From Acidihalobacter aeolianus (GTDB lineage: Bacteria > Pseudomonadota > Gammaproteobacteria > DSM-5130 > Acidihalobacteraceae): a stretch of 64,000 bases of DNA. Under the pieces are notes generated by a model, which saw only the letters and a list, made by a program, of their open reading frames with translations, was not told the origin of the DNA and made no database searches. The position numbers and the translations under genes are program-made. The stretch is taken from assembly GCF_001753165.1 (NCBI RefSeq), contig NZ_CP017448.1:1010462-1074461 (forward strand), read 5' to 3'. Below, one piece after another: positions 1-8,272 of this stretch (the first letter of the stretch is position 1; every line of letters starts with the position of its first letter).

Positions 1-198
1 CCAGGTGACCCAGAGGTCTTCATAGACCACCTGCAGGCCCCAGATCTGGTCGTAGCGCATGCAGTCGTATTTGGGCAGGATGATTTCGACCGCATTGCCG
101 CGTATTTCCAGTTCGCGGCTCAGTCCGAAGACCACGTCGCCGAGACCGCCTACCTTGGCGACTGGGGCGCATTCCGATGCAACCATCACGATGTACAT
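1..198 (-). CDS. glgA: Glycogen synthase, N-terminal part (cut by window edge)
   Basis: The reverse strand reads 66 codons from an ATG at 198 to the window edge. The translation opens MYIVMVASECAPVAKVGG and continues with LGDVV, then PKYD. This is the N-terminal ADP-glucose-binding region of GT5 glycogen/starch synthases (K-x-G-G-L-G-D-V), which elongate alpha-1,4-glucan from ADP-glucose in the cytoplasm. The GH57 gene lies 142 bases upstream on the same strand, so the two probably share a glycogen operon. The shine-dalgarno is weak (GAGG about 11 bases before the ATG). The rest of the gene lies outside the window. Confidence 0.9.
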   Translation of the reverse strand, partial: MYIVMVASECAPVAKVGGLGDVVFGLSRELEIRGNAVEIILPKYDCMRYDQIWGLQVVYEDLWVTW

Positions 199-340
199 GA
201 CTCGGTCCAACCTCGTTGTGCGGATTTGTATGAAGTTCTGAGTTCGGCGGCGGGGATTCGTTCGCGCCCACGTTGCGCCGGCTGATTAATTTTCCTGATG
301 ATTGTGTGTCTGAGTGGGGCTGGGTTCCTGTATAACCGAA

Positions 341-1513
341 TCAGCCGCGGGCAGGAAGTCGGCCGAGGTTCGCGAGCCGTTCGCTCACCGCGTCGAGGTC
401 GGCATGACAGCGGTGCACCCAGGCCTCGCCCCAATAGAAATGGCAGCTCGTCTGCGCACGGAGGATGCGCCAGTAGGCGTCTTCCAGAAGGTCCTCGTGC
501 ACTTGTCCCAGCCGGCTGCGGAGGGCGTGCCAGGCCGCGCTGAGCTCGGCTGCGCGAGCCAGCGCATCGCGCTGTGCCTGCGAGCCGGTCCATTGCACGA
601 AGCCCGTGCCGTGGTGCCAGCCGGTGTTCCAGGCGCCGGTTTCGACATGTACCTCGCCGTGGGCGCCGAAGCGGTCGAGATAGTCGTCGATGAATGTGGG
701 TCTGACCGTGGCGTCGGGCGCAGCGGCTCGGTCGAGTAGGTCGCGGTAAAACGAGGACCAGAAATTCGCGCCTTCGGTGGTGTTGCGGAACCAGCCCCCG
801 TTGTCGCCGTCGGTTGCGGTGGTCACCAGAGGCGGGAAGTCGCACCAGCGCGTGCGTTCGGCGATTTCGCACTCGAACCAGGCGGCCTCCAGCCCGGACT
901 CCTGGGCGTTCGACAGGTCGCGGTCGCGCACCACCACGACGATTTCCTCGCCTTGATAGCGCGCTATATGCGGCCGATAGCGCAGCTCCTCCCAGCGCAT
1001 CGGAGTCACCGCGCGCACATGCTCGCTGTCGACCAGCACGTAGCGGTAGCCGAATCGGCGCAGCAGAGGAATCATCTCCATGCTGAAGCCCATCTCGGGC
1101 GGCCAGAAACCGTCGAAGCGGTCGCGCCAGAAGAGGTGGCGGGCAAGTCCCTGCCAGCGTTCCAGGTGAGCCGCCCGGTCCGTCTCCGGAATCAGCGGTA
1201 TTACCGGATGGTAGTAGCCGGTGCCGAGGATGCGGAAAAGACGCTCGTTCTGCAGATGCCAGAGCAGGGCGCCGACGTCCACGATGCCGTACACGCGCTG
1301 CTGGAACGCCGGGTCGGCCAGGGTTTCGAGCAGTGTGCCCGACAGTGCGAGATGCACGCGCGCCGTTTCCTCCCGACCCCATAGCGATCGCGGCATACGG
1401 TCGAGGGCGAACAGGATTTCATGGGTTTCCCAAGGTTGGGTGTCCAGCAGGTCCTGCAGATTACCGGACGGCTGATGAAAGTTGAGTACCAGCGCATGGT
1501 GGGCCTGCTGCAT
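341..1513 (-). CDS. Glycoside hydrolase family 57 protein
   Basis: 390 residues. The family hallmark HQP sits at residues 13-15 (LNFHQP), FWPPEMGFS with a candidate catalytic Glu140 follows, and ATDGDNGGW near 233-241 matches the conserved GH57 Asp motif. GH57 enzymes act on alpha-glucans (amylase, branching enzyme, 4-alpha-glucanotransferase, amylopullulanase). The glgA neighbour points to glycogen synthesis or turnover, but the exact activity cannot be read from motifs. The start is backed by GGAG about 9 bases upstream. There is no signal peptide, so it should be cytoplasmic. At 390 residues it is shorter than most GH57 branching enzymes (over 500), so a compact hydrolase or transferase is plausible. 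Confidence 0.85.
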   Translation of the reverse strand: MQQAHHALVLNFHQPSGNLQDLLDTQPWETHEILFALDRMPRSLWGREETARVHLALSGTLLETLADPAFQQRVYGIVDVGALLWHLQNERLFRILGTGYYHPVIPLIPETDRAAHLERWQGLARHLFWRDRFDGFWPPEMGFSMEMIPLLRRFGYRYVLVDSEHVRAVTPMRWEELRYRPHIARYQGEEIVVVVRDRDLSNAQESGLEAAWFECEIAERTRWCDFPPLVTTATDGDNGGWFRNTTEGANFWSSFYRDLLDRAAAPDATVRPTFIDDYLDRFGAHGEVHVETGAWNTGWHHGTGFVQWTGSQAQRDALARAAELSAAWHALRSRLGQVHEDLLEDAYWRILRAQTSCHFYWGEAWVHRCHADLDAVSERLANLGRLPARG

Positions 1514-1591
1514 CTGCTTTCGCTCCAGGGGGTGGAAGGATTGTGCCGCGGCCCGCTGCCGGACCGCGGCGATGTCATGGCGTTACCGGCT

Positions 1592-2080
1592 TCAGCTTAC
1601 GGAGACGCTGTGCCGTTTTGCTTTTTCCAATTTGGGCAGCGTGATCTCCAGTACGCCGTTGTCCATGCTCGCCTTAGCACTGCCGCCGTTGACCGGCGAC
1701 GGTAGCGCCACGGTGCGGCTGAACGAACCGCGGGTGATTTCGCTGCGGTAATAGTCGCCTTTTTCGTCCTTGCTCTCGTGCCGGGTTTCGCCCTTGATGG
1801 TGACGGCGTTTTCACCGACCGAAATGTCGATATCCTTCTTGTCGACGCCCGGCAGTTCCGCGCGCACGACCACCTCGGATTCGCGGTCGATGACGTCAAC
1901 CTTGGGCAGCTTCATGTCGGGCAGTGACATTTCTGGCGTGTTTGGCCATTCGAATCGCCAGGGTCGCATCCACCCGCGGCGCATGAACTGGTTGAACAGC
2001 TGATCCATTTCCTCGAACGGGCTGAGGGCCCGCGTGGGCTGGGCCGGTTGCACATCCTGCTTTTTCGGCTCTTTGGCCAT
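1592..2080 (-). CDS. Hsp20 small heat-shock protein
   Basis: 162 residues. A variable N-terminus (MAKEPKKQDVQ, then SPFEEMDQLFNQFMRRG) precedes an alpha-crystallin domain at about 55-155 that contains RAELPGVDKKDIDI and the closing A-x-x-x-n-G-V-L signature (KASMDNGVLEITLPK). It is an ATP-independent holdase that binds unfolding proteins. A strong shine-dalgarno (AAGGAGGT) six bases before the ATG at 2080 sets the start and rules out a longer frame to 2155. The GH57 gene follows 78 bases downstream on the same strand. I found no clear sigma-32 promoter in the 345 bases upstream. Confidence 0.93.
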   Translation of the reverse strand: MAKEPKKQDVQPAQPTRALSPFEEMDQLFNQFMRRGWMRPWRFEWPNTPEMSLPDMKLPKVDVIDRESEVVVRAELPGVDKKDIDISVGENAVTIKGETRHESKDEKGDYYRSEITRGSFSRTVALPSPVNGGSAKASMDNGVLEITLPKLEKAKRHSVSVS

Positions 2081-2172
2081 GGCTACACCTCCTTGCTTCG
2101 GTCGCACAACTGACAGTTCGGCCATGTCATGGGCGGCGCGCCTGCCAGCAAGCATGCGCGCCGCTATCCGAA

Positions 2173-2198
2173 CCCGGCGTGGTCGCGCCCACGCCGGG
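2173..2198. repeat. 10-bp perfect inverted repeat between GNAT and hsp20 genes
   Basis: CCCGGCGTGG at 2173-2182 and CCACGCCGGG at 2189-2198 enclose a six-base loop. No T-run follows on either strand, so it is a weak terminator candidate at best; it may be an operator or mRNA hairpin. It is the only clear structure in the gene-free stretch 2081-2425, where I see no convincing gene and no sigma-32 consensus. Confidence 0.5.
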
Positions 2199-2425
2199 CT
2201 TGCGTGCTGCGTGTCGTCCCGACGTCATCGCCGGGTGGCCGGCGACCCGCGTGCGCAAAGTCAATAGAGTGTAGTTCGCGTCGCATGCTGCGCCTGTTGC
2301 AGTGCGGCACTTAAAAATACCGAAATCAGGCAAGTAACGTCATCGGGAATCAGCCTGCACGAAGTTTTTTGAAAACTCGTGACATAGCGCAAATTAGGCG
2401 CACGCCGGCCTGGCCTGTACTCGGC

Positions 2426-2905
2426 TCAGGCGAGCGATTTCGTCATGGGGATTTCTATGGGTTGTCCGTCCTGTATGACGGGGGAGCCGCTGGGAGTGAA
2501 TCCCTGCCGTACATAAAAAGCTCGGGCAGTAGTCGTGCTCGATGTCGCGAGCTTGTCCAGTCCCCAGGTGCGAGCGGTCTGCGTCAGGTCGGCAAGCAGA
2601 GCGCGGCCGCAACCCTGGCCCAGATATTCCGGGATGACGTAGCACAGCAGGATTTCCCCGGACCGTGCCACGCAGGTAGCGCCGACGATTTCCTCCGGAT
2701 CGCCGGTACAGGCGACCGCAAAATACAGCGCGGGATTGGCGATCCAGGTCGCGACATTCTCCGGCGTCTTGTTAGCCAGCCAGTCTTCGACAAAGCCATC
2801 CAGGGATGCGTAATCCGGGCCGCAGACCTCGGCAATCGAGCGTCGCAGCACGGTGCATGCTGAAGCGGCGTCGGCTGGGCTGGCCGGTCGTACGGTTACG
2901 GTCAT
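2426..2905 (-). CDS. GNAT family N-acetyltransferase
   Basis: 159 residues. Opens MTVTVRPASPADAAS and carries the acetyl-CoA-binding motif A (VIPEYLGQGCGRALLADL, with Q/R-x-x-G-x-G/A) followed by motif B ending ARAFYVRQGF. Acceptor substrate unknown. The ATG at 2905 overlaps the stop of the VOC gene in an ATGA junction, so the two genes are translationally coupled and probably form a small operon. A longer frame to 3091 exists but would run through the VOC gene. Confidence 0.85.
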   Translation of the reverse strand: MTVTVRPASPADAASACTVLRRSIAEVCGPDYASLDGFVEDWLANKTPENVATWIANPALYFAVACTGDPEEIVGATCVARSGEILLCYVIPEYLGQGCGRALLADLTQTARTWGLDKLATSSTTTARAFYVRQGFTPSGSPVIQDGQPIEIPMTKSLA

Positions 2906-3303
2906 GTCGGTTTTTCGCTGTGTGGCGCCTGGTTCGATATCTCGATCAGATTGCCGTCCGGGTCGCGGCAGTAGATGGAGACGATGGGGCCGCTGGCGCC
3001 GGTCCGGGCGACGGGGGCGCCGAGCATTTCGACGCCGCAGCTTGCGAGATGGCGGCCGACCGCGGCGATCGGTGTCGAGGTCAGAAAACACAGATCGGCC
3101 GATCCCGGAACCGGCTGCCGGGCCTTGGGCTCGAATTCGTGTCCGTGGGCATGCAGATTGATTTTCTGCGTACCGAAACGCAGCGCCTTGCGCCCCGCGC
3201 CGAAGGTGACGACCTGCATGCCCAATGCTTCGGTGTAAAAGGCGCAGCTGGCGTCGATGTCCTGCACGGTCAGCACGAGGTGGTCGAGACTGTCGATGTT
3301 CAT
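2902..3303 (-). CDS. VOC family protein (glyoxalase/bleomycin-resistance fold)
   Basis: 133 residues. Starts MNIDSLDHLVLTVQD with the typical first beta strand and metal-binding His, then FYTEALGMQ, and ends YCRDPDGNLIEISN with the conserved final metal Glu. Members are metal-dependent isomerases, dioxygenases or drug-binding proteins; this compact single-repeat form resembles virulence-associated and lyase-like VOC proteins. Coupled to the downstream GNAT gene by a 4-base overlap. Substrate unknown. Confidence 0.85.
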   Translation of the reverse strand: MNIDSLDHLVLTVQDIDASCAFYTEALGMQVVTFGAGRKALRFGTQKINLHAHGHEFEPKARQPVPGSADLCFLTSTPIAAVGRHLASCGVEMLGAPVARTGASGPIVSIYCRDPDGNLIEISNQAPHSEKPT

Positions 3304-3315
3304 GGTCTGCCTTGG

Positions 3316-3349
3316 TTTTTATTGAAACTGCGATTTTTATTGAAACTGC
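3316..3349. repeat. Two tandem copies of a 16-base sequence
   Basis: TTTTTATTGAAACTGC occurs at 3316-3331 and again at 3334-3349, an 18-base period, directly upstream of the VOC start at 3303. It sits in a 204-base gap. It looks like a local duplication in the leader of the VOC-GNAT pair, and its A/T tracts could affect promoter strength. Confidence 0.7.
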
Positions 3350-3507
3350 ATTATTCGGCTACGCGATCGGTATGCTGTAGATACAGGCACACGCCGTTCG
3401 GTTCCGTCCGGTATTTGAGCATACCGATATGTTCGACATGCGGCTGCGTCAGTCGGTTCGGCGGGAGAAATTCGGCAGGCCGACAACGGGGCGAGGCAAC
3501 GCTACGA

Positions 3508-3993
3508 TTACCCGGCCAGGGTCCGTTGCATGATGGTCACGCGAACGTTTCTGTACGTGCAGTCTTCCACCCATGACCAGCCGCGTTTGGCGTAAAACCG
3601 CGACGCCGTGTCGGTGTAGAGATGGAGTGTCGGAATCCCGAGTGACGTGGCCTCCTGTTCGATCCGTTCGATGAGCTTTGTCGCGATGCCCCGCCGACGA
3701 AACTCGGGTATGACGAGCACGCCGGCCAGCCAGGGTGAAATGTCCGGCCGGGTGCTCATGTCGTGATCGACCAGCATCGCGGAACCCAGCAGGATGCCGC
3801 CCTGCGTGGCGATGACGGTGGTGGGAACCGTACGCCCGAGACTGCAGCGCTGGAGGTTTGCGATGCGCTCGTCGAGGGTCCGCCCAGAGTTGAAGCGCCC
3901 CCACTCGGCATGTTGCAGACGGGCGAGTTCCGGCAACAGCTCCGGTCGATCCGCGAGGTAATCGATCTGCAGGGGCGAGTCAGTCGCGCGCAT
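3508..3993 (-). CDS. GNAT family N-acetyltransferase
   Basis: 161 residues from the ATG at 3993; a GTG two codons upstream (3999) is equally in frame. Contains GVLVIPEFRRRGIATKLIERI, the motif A acetyl-CoA loop (R-R-x-G-x-A), and DTASRFYAKRGWSWVE as motif B. The start overlaps the last 14 bases of the GrpB-like gene, so translation is probably coupled. The acceptor substrate cannot be inferred. Confidence 0.85.
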   Translation of the reverse strand: MRATDSPLQIDYLADRPELLPELARLQHAEWGRFNSGRTLDERIANLQRCSLGRTVPTTVIATQGGILLGSAMLVDHDMSTRPDISPWLAGVLVIPEFRRRGIATKLIERIEQEATSLGIPTLHLYTDTASRFYAKRGWSWVEDCTYRNVRVTIMQRTLAG

Positions 3994-4525
3994 TGTCACG
4001 CCGCTTCGCGCGCTGTTCTGCCGCGCGTAATGCCAGGGCCCTTTGTTCGTGATGTTTGACGAAGGCGTCCTTGCCGGCGCAGTACGCGTCGATATCGTTG
4101 TTGCAGCTGGCGGCCAGCCCGATTTTCAATTCCGCGTAGCGGACGCGCACGTCGGGGTTCGATATCAGGTAATCGCGAAACGCGAGGTGCCTGAGTATGT
4201 TTTCGTCGCCGGTCGCGAAGGCGTGGATCTGATGCGTTCTGCGCATCCCCCCTTTGCGGAAATAACGTCTGCCCGCAATGCCGTATTCGCCGAGCGCCTC
4301 GTAACCAAGCGCGGCGAGCGATTCCGCGGCGGCGTCCAGTTCGCGCAGGCTGCGCACTTCCATGAGCATGTCGATGATGGGTTTGGCGGCGAGTCCCTCG
4401 ACCGAGGTGCTGCCGATATGGTGGACGGCTTCGATCACGGCGGGCAGCGCCTCGAACAGGGCATCTCGCTCGCGTTCGAAGTGCGCCGGCCATGCCGGGT
4501 CGTAAGGCACCACTTCGACGATCAT
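3980..4525 (-). CDS. GrpB-like nucleotidyltransferase-fold protein (UPF0157)
   Basis: 181 residues. MIVEVVPYDPAWPAHFERER, then HHIGSTSVEGLAAKPIIDM, matches the GrpB/UPF0157 family, whose G-S-T-S-x-x-x-x-x-x-K-P-I-D-I/M motif is that of the nucleotidyltransferase superfamily. The biochemical role is unknown. The ATG at 4525 lies 11 bases past the stop of the YciI-like gene, and the end overlaps the next GNAT gene, making an YciI-GrpB-GNAT operon. The frame stays open far upstream, but the homology begins at this ATG. Confidence 0.85.
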   Translation of the reverse strand: MIVEVVPYDPAWPAHFERERDALFEALPAVIEAVHHIGSTSVEGLAAKPIIDMLMEVRSLRELDAAAESLAALGYEALGEYGIAGRRYFRKGGMRRTHQIHAFATGDENILRHLAFRDYLISNPDVRVRYAELKIGLAASCNNDIDAYCAGKDAFVKHHEQRALALRAAEQRAKRRDNARD

Positions 4526-4536
4526 GGCGCTGGGAT

Positions 4537-4821
4537 TCACGCAAGTGTCGAGCCGACGACGACCGTCCACTCGCGAATACGCCATCCGGTCACCAGACGG
4601 TTGCGCACGTAAGGATCGTTTGCGACGAAGGATTCCACCCGGCTGCGGTCCTCGGTCTTGAAGATCAGCGCCGCACCGTCCGCCGGATCGGCATACGCGC
4701 CGCCCAGCAGCAGTTCGCCGCGGCGGACATATTCTTCGGTGAGCGCCAGATGGGCCTGCCTGAACGGCGTGCGCCGCTCGATGATGTTTTCGACGTAATC
4801 GTAGAAGAGGATGTAATGCAT
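4537..4821 (-). CDS. YciI family protein
   Basis: 94 residues. Short ferredoxin-like alpha/beta protein starting MHYILFYDYVENIIERR, with LLGGAYADPADGAALIF and the C-terminal RIREWTVVVG typical of YCII domains. The family has a conserved His-Asp pair and is thought to be enzymatic in some fusions, but is mostly uncharacterised. First gene of the YciI-GrpB-GNAT run. Confidence 0.85.
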   Translation of the reverse strand: MHYILFYDYVENIIERRTPFRQAHLALTEEYVRRGELLLGGAYADPADGAALIFKTEDRSRVESFVANDPYVRNRLVTGWRIREWTVVVGSTLA

Positions 4822-4875
4822 GTCGTTTGCCTGATGGAGCGATTCGTGAGCGGGCGGTCGCTAGGCTCCGAATGC

Positions 4876-5427
4876 TTATTTTACGGGTTTCGGCGGCAGC
4901 TGGCGCATGGCGGCCTTCCAGGGCGGCTGGTCCCATTCGGGATGTTTTTTCCACTCATCCTTGAGCGCCGCGATCCATCGCCTGTACGCGGAAGGGGAGG
5001 GTATCAGCGGGGTATGGCTGAGTTCGAAATGGATGCCTGTGTAAGGATCGTTGAAGAACACGGCGTAATAGCCGGGCGTGTAGACGGCGTATTCGGCGGG
5101 CGGGTCCGAAACCTCGATACCGTTAGGCAGCAAGAATCCCTGGTAGAAATCGTCGATTTCGCGTCGGTTTCTGGCCCACAGTGCCACGTGGTGAATGCCG
5201 GGCAGATGTTGCTCCGGGTCCAGTCTGTCTCCGCCCGACGCCGGCTGGATGCCGACATAGCTGTGGAAAAAGGGGAAGCGCGCCATGTAGTACGTCGACC
5301 GGTAGCCGATGTCCAGCGTCCAGAAACTCTTGTAGCCAAGCCAGCCGAACATGGCGTCGAAGAAGCGGACGGACTTCTCATATTCGAGCACCGAAAACTC
5401 GACGTGATGAATGCCTTTCCAGCGCAT
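4876..5427 (-). CDS. VOC family protein
   Basis: 183 residues from the ATG at 5427 (MRWKGIHHVEFSVLEYEKSV). Paired beta-alpha-beta modules with LPGIHHVALWARNR in the middle and FFNDPYTGIHFELSHT near the end, which supply the His/Glu metal-binding pattern of the VOC superfamily. The C-terminal extension is rich in Trp, Lys and Pro (WKKHPEWDQPPWK). Function unknown. Upstream in-frame residues look non-coding and a GGGGGT stretch precedes this ATG, so I chose the shorter start. Confidence 0.8.
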   Translation of the reverse strand: MRWKGIHHVEFSVLEYEKSVRFFDAMFGWLGYKSFWTLDIGYRSTYYMARFPFFHSYVGIQPASGGDRLDPEQHLPGIHHVALWARNRREIDDFYQGFLLPNGIEVSDPPAEYAVYTPGYYAVFFNDPYTGIHFELSHTPLIPSPSAYRRWIAALKDEWKKHPEWDQPPWKAAMRQLPPKPVK

Positions 5428-5510
5428 TGGGACCCCCGGTTTTCGCTGCGTCGGCGTTTTTCCCTTTATACCAGCATCGTCATGCGGCATGCGCGCTGCG
5501 TGTCGTTCTG

Positions 5511-5894
5511 TCATGCGCTTCGCAACGGGTTGTCACCCAGTCCTTGCGCGAAATCCGCCACGAATTGCTCGATGGATTCGGCGAACTCCTGCTCGACGGT
5601 TTTGTCGTCGATGGTGCAGTGCACGACGAGTGCGCGCGGATTTTCGTGCAGGGCCACGGTCCACGCCAGTGCATGAGGGCAGTTCAGCAAGGAAAAGCGT
5701 ACGCCATTCTGGATAGGCTCGCGCGCGACGCGGAAGCGGCCCCACACACAGTAGATCTCACCGTATCCGTCCGGGGTGGACGACAGCACGGATTCGATCG
5801 AGGCGCACAGGTCTGGTAGACGCTCGATGGTCACGGTCTGGCGAATGTGGTCGATGGAAGTGTCGGGGTCCGGGATTTCGGCAAAGAATTCCAT
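5511..5894 (-). CDS. Conserved hypothetical protein
   Basis: 127 residues from the ATG at 5894 (MEFFAEIPDPDTSIDHIRQ). Mixed alpha/beta, soluble and acidic, with no signal peptide or membrane segment. I do not recognise a family. Segments such as DGYGEIYCVWGRFRVAREPI and EFAESIEQFVADFAQGL look well ordered. It lies about 80 bases upstream of the VOC gene on the same strand, so it may be cotranscribed. No strong shine-dalgarno at the chosen start. Confidence 0.6.
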   Translation of the reverse strand: MEFFAEIPDPDTSIDHIRQTVTIERLPDLCASIESVLSSTPDGYGEIYCVWGRFRVAREPIQNGVRFSLLNCPHALAWTVALHENPRALVVHCTIDDKTVEQEFAESIEQFVADFAQGLGDNPLRSA

Positions 5895-6189
5895 GGCAGG
5901 CTCGCAGGGTGATGAACGGGTGTTGGTCTGGCGCACGTGGGTAGGGATAGGTACCCGGCAGGTTAGGGGCGATCGGATCTGACGATCACGCAAAGCACTT
6001 TCTCCAGTGCGGGTTCGACAAGGTATGGCGTGACTTGTTCGAACATGTTTTGGGGCGTGAAGGACAGGAACTCAGTTCGCAGGACGGGGTGGCATTCGCC
6101 ACAATTGTCAGAAGATTCTTGCGCTAGTCGTGGGTGCCGAAGTTCGTCTTTTCTGGGAGCATTTCGATACTGAGGTCTATGCGCCGGAC
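5895..6189 (-). other. Intergenic stretch with a coding-like fragment
   Basis: No complete gene. On the minus strand, roughly 6127 down to the stop at 5963 reads as plausible protein (CGECHPVLRTEFLSFTPQN, then MFEQVTPYLVEPALEKVL). There is no convincing start or ribosome-binding site. It may be the tail of a decayed gene. Confidence 0.3.
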
Positions 6190-6696
6190 TCAAGATGCAA
6201 GAATCGCCCAGCGTTCGTGATCGCGCCAGCGCCCCCCGATCTTGAGGTATCGCGGGGAATAACCTTCCTTGTTGAAGCCGCACGATTTGACCAGGGCGAT
6301 CGACGCCGCATTCGTGGGCTGAATGTTCGCCTCCAGCCGATGCAACTTGAGCCTCTTGAAGGCGTGCCGTATGACCAATATGAGCCCGGCTCGCATCAGG
6401 CCCTGGCGTTCGTGGCCGGCGAATGCGTAGTAGCTGAGATATCCGCTATGAAAGAAGGCGCCGAGTACGATGTTGCTGATATTGACCACCCCGACGATGG
6501 TGCCTGTATCAGCCTTGCAGACGAGGAAGCCGTGATTCATCGGTTCTCGAATCCGCAGCATGTAGGCTGCGTACTGCTCCGGCGTCGAGGGCGCGGTGAT
6601 CCACGGGCTGTGCAAGGCGCGGCTAGCACGCGCCAGTTCCAGAAATTCAGCTTGATCTTCTGGTTCCGGATTGCGCAGGGTGAGACGTGGTTTCAT
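6190..6696 (-). CDS. RimJ/RimL-type GNAT N-acetyltransferase
   Basis: 168 residues. Starts MKPRLTLRNPEPEDQAEF; contains YYAFAGHERQGLMRAGLILV (motif A) and LHRLEANIQPTNAASIALVK followed by SCGFNKEGYSPRYLKIGG. The H-R-L-E-A-x-x-x-P-x-N-x-x-S pattern is that of ribosomal-protein alanine acetyltransferases (RimJ/YdaF-like). Acceptor unknown; many such enzymes acetylate N-termini of ribosomal or other proteins. The gene is isolated on the minus strand. Confidence 0.88.
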   Translation of the reverse strand: MKPRLTLRNPEPEDQAEFLELARASRALHSPWITAPSTPEQYAAYMLRIREPMNHGFLVCKADTGTIVGVVNISNIVLGAFFHSGYLSYYAFAGHERQGLMRAGLILVIRHAFKRLKLHRLEANIQPTNAASIALVKSCGFNKEGYSPRYLKIGGRWRDHERWAILAS

Positions 6697-6877
6697 GGTG
6701 CCTGGTGTCGTGGGTAATGAACGTGGCGGGATAGGCCTCGATGCGATAAGCGCATGAGGGCGTTTGCGTTTTGTGGATGGGCGATGGGGTGAAGTATAAA
6801 GGGGGCGTCTTTCTGATGTCGTAGTTTCGTGCAGCCGATGTGTCGAGCGGCGATGGGTTGCTGTGCGATCGTTGCGG

Positions 6878-7411
6878 TTATTTCAGTTCCAGCATTGAAA
6901 TGAGTTTGGCCACGGTATTCCAGTTTCTGGCCGTCGTCGATACTCCCAAGGCCTTTTCCGCGCTTGCCGCCAGTCTTGAGCGACCGACACCGTCCGGTGC
7001 ATGCAGATAGAACACCCTGTCGCCAAGATGGAAGGTCTCGGTATCGGCTTTCGCCGATTCCAATTGCGCGATATCGGGCCGTTCCGCACGCGATTCCAGA
7101 AAAAAGAAATGCAGGGCCTTTCCGTTGTCGGTTGGGAAAGGATTGTTTTCAATCGCCGTGCCCAGTTCCGCTGAAGTCAGGAGCAGGATTTTCGGTTCGA
7201 ATCCCTTCGCTTGCAGAATGCGTTTGGCGATGATCGCGGTGTCGCGCTCATCCAGTTTGCGTCTGTTTTGAAATACGACATTGCCGCTTTGGACATAAGT
7301 CTTGACGCCTTCGCAGCCCATTTCTTCGAAATAACTTGCAAGCTCATGCATCGGGAGCGAGTTTTTCCCTCCCACGTTGATGCCTCGTAGGAGCGCAATG
7401 TAGGTGTTCAT
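6878..7411 (-). CDS. DUF1697 family protein
   Basis: 177 residues. The N-terminus MNTYIALLRGINVGGKNSLP with the R-G-I-N-V-G-G signature, YVQSGNVVFQ, and the C-terminal ARNWNTVAKLISM are diagnostic of DUF1697, a widespread soluble alpha/beta family without known function. Complete length for the family. Transcribed away from ispF, sharing the 297-base gap 7412-7708. Confidence 0.92.
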   Translation of the reverse strand: MNTYIALLRGINVGGKNSLPMHELASYFEEMGCEGVKTYVQSGNVVFQNRRKLDERDTAIIAKRILQAKGFEPKILLLTSAELGTAIENNPFPTDNGKALHFFFLESRAERPDIAQLESAKADTETFHLGDRVFYLHAPDGVGRSRLAASAEKALGVSTTARNWNTVAKLISMLELK

Positions 7412-7708
7412 GGCATTTCCTGGTGGGCATGAGATGGCGGGCTGGGAGTGGGAATGTCCGGAATATGCTTGCTCATCAGTGCCGCGATCTGTGGTGGAAG
7501 ATATTGAAGCGCGCGAGGGTTGGGTAACAGGGTCTGATCTGTCATGTCAATCATGCTTGGCGGGTGCCTCCTCGCCAGGCTGCAAATGCGTCTGTCCGAC
7601 AGCAGATGAACTCGGAGCGCCGCACGAGGATTTCAAGTTGCGGTCGCGCAATTGCACGCAGCGGGAATGCGTCGATAATGTGCTGAATTTCGTTGGGAGC
7701 TGGCAGTC
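7412..7708. other. Divergent intergenic region between DUF1697 gene and ispF
   Basis: 297 bases with no recognised gene, RNA or clear promoter pair. In many gammaproteobacteria ispD would lie directly upstream of ispF; it is absent here. A shine-dalgarno (GGGAG) for ispF lies at the right end. Confidence 0.4.
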
Positions 7709-8191
7709 ATGACCGACATGCGTATCGGCCACGGTTACGACGTGCACGCCTTCGAGGCGGGCGATCATCTGATGTTCGGCGGGGTGCGCATCGCGCACGA
7801 CCGGGCGTTCAAGGCGCATTCGGACGGCGACGTGCTGATCCACGCGCTGTGCGACGCGCTGCTGGGCGCGGCGGCGCTGGGCGACATCGGGCGGCATTTC
7901 CCGGATACCGATCCGCGCTATGCAGGGGCGGACAGTCGCGCGCTGCTGCGGGCGGTGTTGCAGAAGCTGGTGGAGCACGGCTGGCGGGTGGGCAATGTGG
8001 ACTGCACCATCATCGCCCAGGCGCCGAAACTCGCGCCTCACGTGGAAGAGATGCGCGTGCATCTGGCGGCCGACCTCGCGATCGAGGTGGGGCGGGTGAA
8101 CGTGAAGGCGACGACCACGGAGCGGCTGGGTTTTGCGGGGCGCGAGGAGGGCGTCGCGGCGCACGCCGTGGCGCTGTTGCTGCCGGCCTGA
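7709..8191 (+). CDS. ispF: 2-C-methyl-D-erythritol 2,4-cyclodiphosphate synthase
   Basis: 160 residues, full length. [11 protein letters not shown] with the zinc-ligand D-x-[21 protein letters not shown] with the third ligand His, and [16 protein letters not shown] at the C-terminus are signatures of IspF, the trimeric zinc enzyme that converts CDP-ME 2-phosphate to MEcPP and CMP in the non-mevalonate isoprenoid pathway. GGGAG eight bases upstream supports the ATG. It is separated here from ispD. Confidence 0.97.
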   Translation: MTDMRIGHGYDVHAFEAGDHLMFGGVRIAHDRAFKAHSDGDVLIHALCDALLGAAALGDIGRHFPDTDPRYAGADSRALLRAVLQKLVEHGWRVGNVDCTIIAQAPKLAPHVEEMRVHLAADLAIEVGRVNVKATTTERLGFAGREEGVAAHAVALLLPA

Positions 8192-8272
8192 GGGCTTGCC
8201 GGCCCGGCGTGTGGGCGGCGGCGTATAGGCGTATACTGTTCGGCCTTTCTGCACGCTTTCCCGAGGGCGACG

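Noticed and set aside
3351-3507. Coding-like minus-strand stretch ending in a TAA at 3351 (contains PHVEHIGMLKYRTEPNG)
   Set aside because: It looks protein-like but has no start codon with ribosome-binding site and overlaps the end of the GNAT gene; too short to call.
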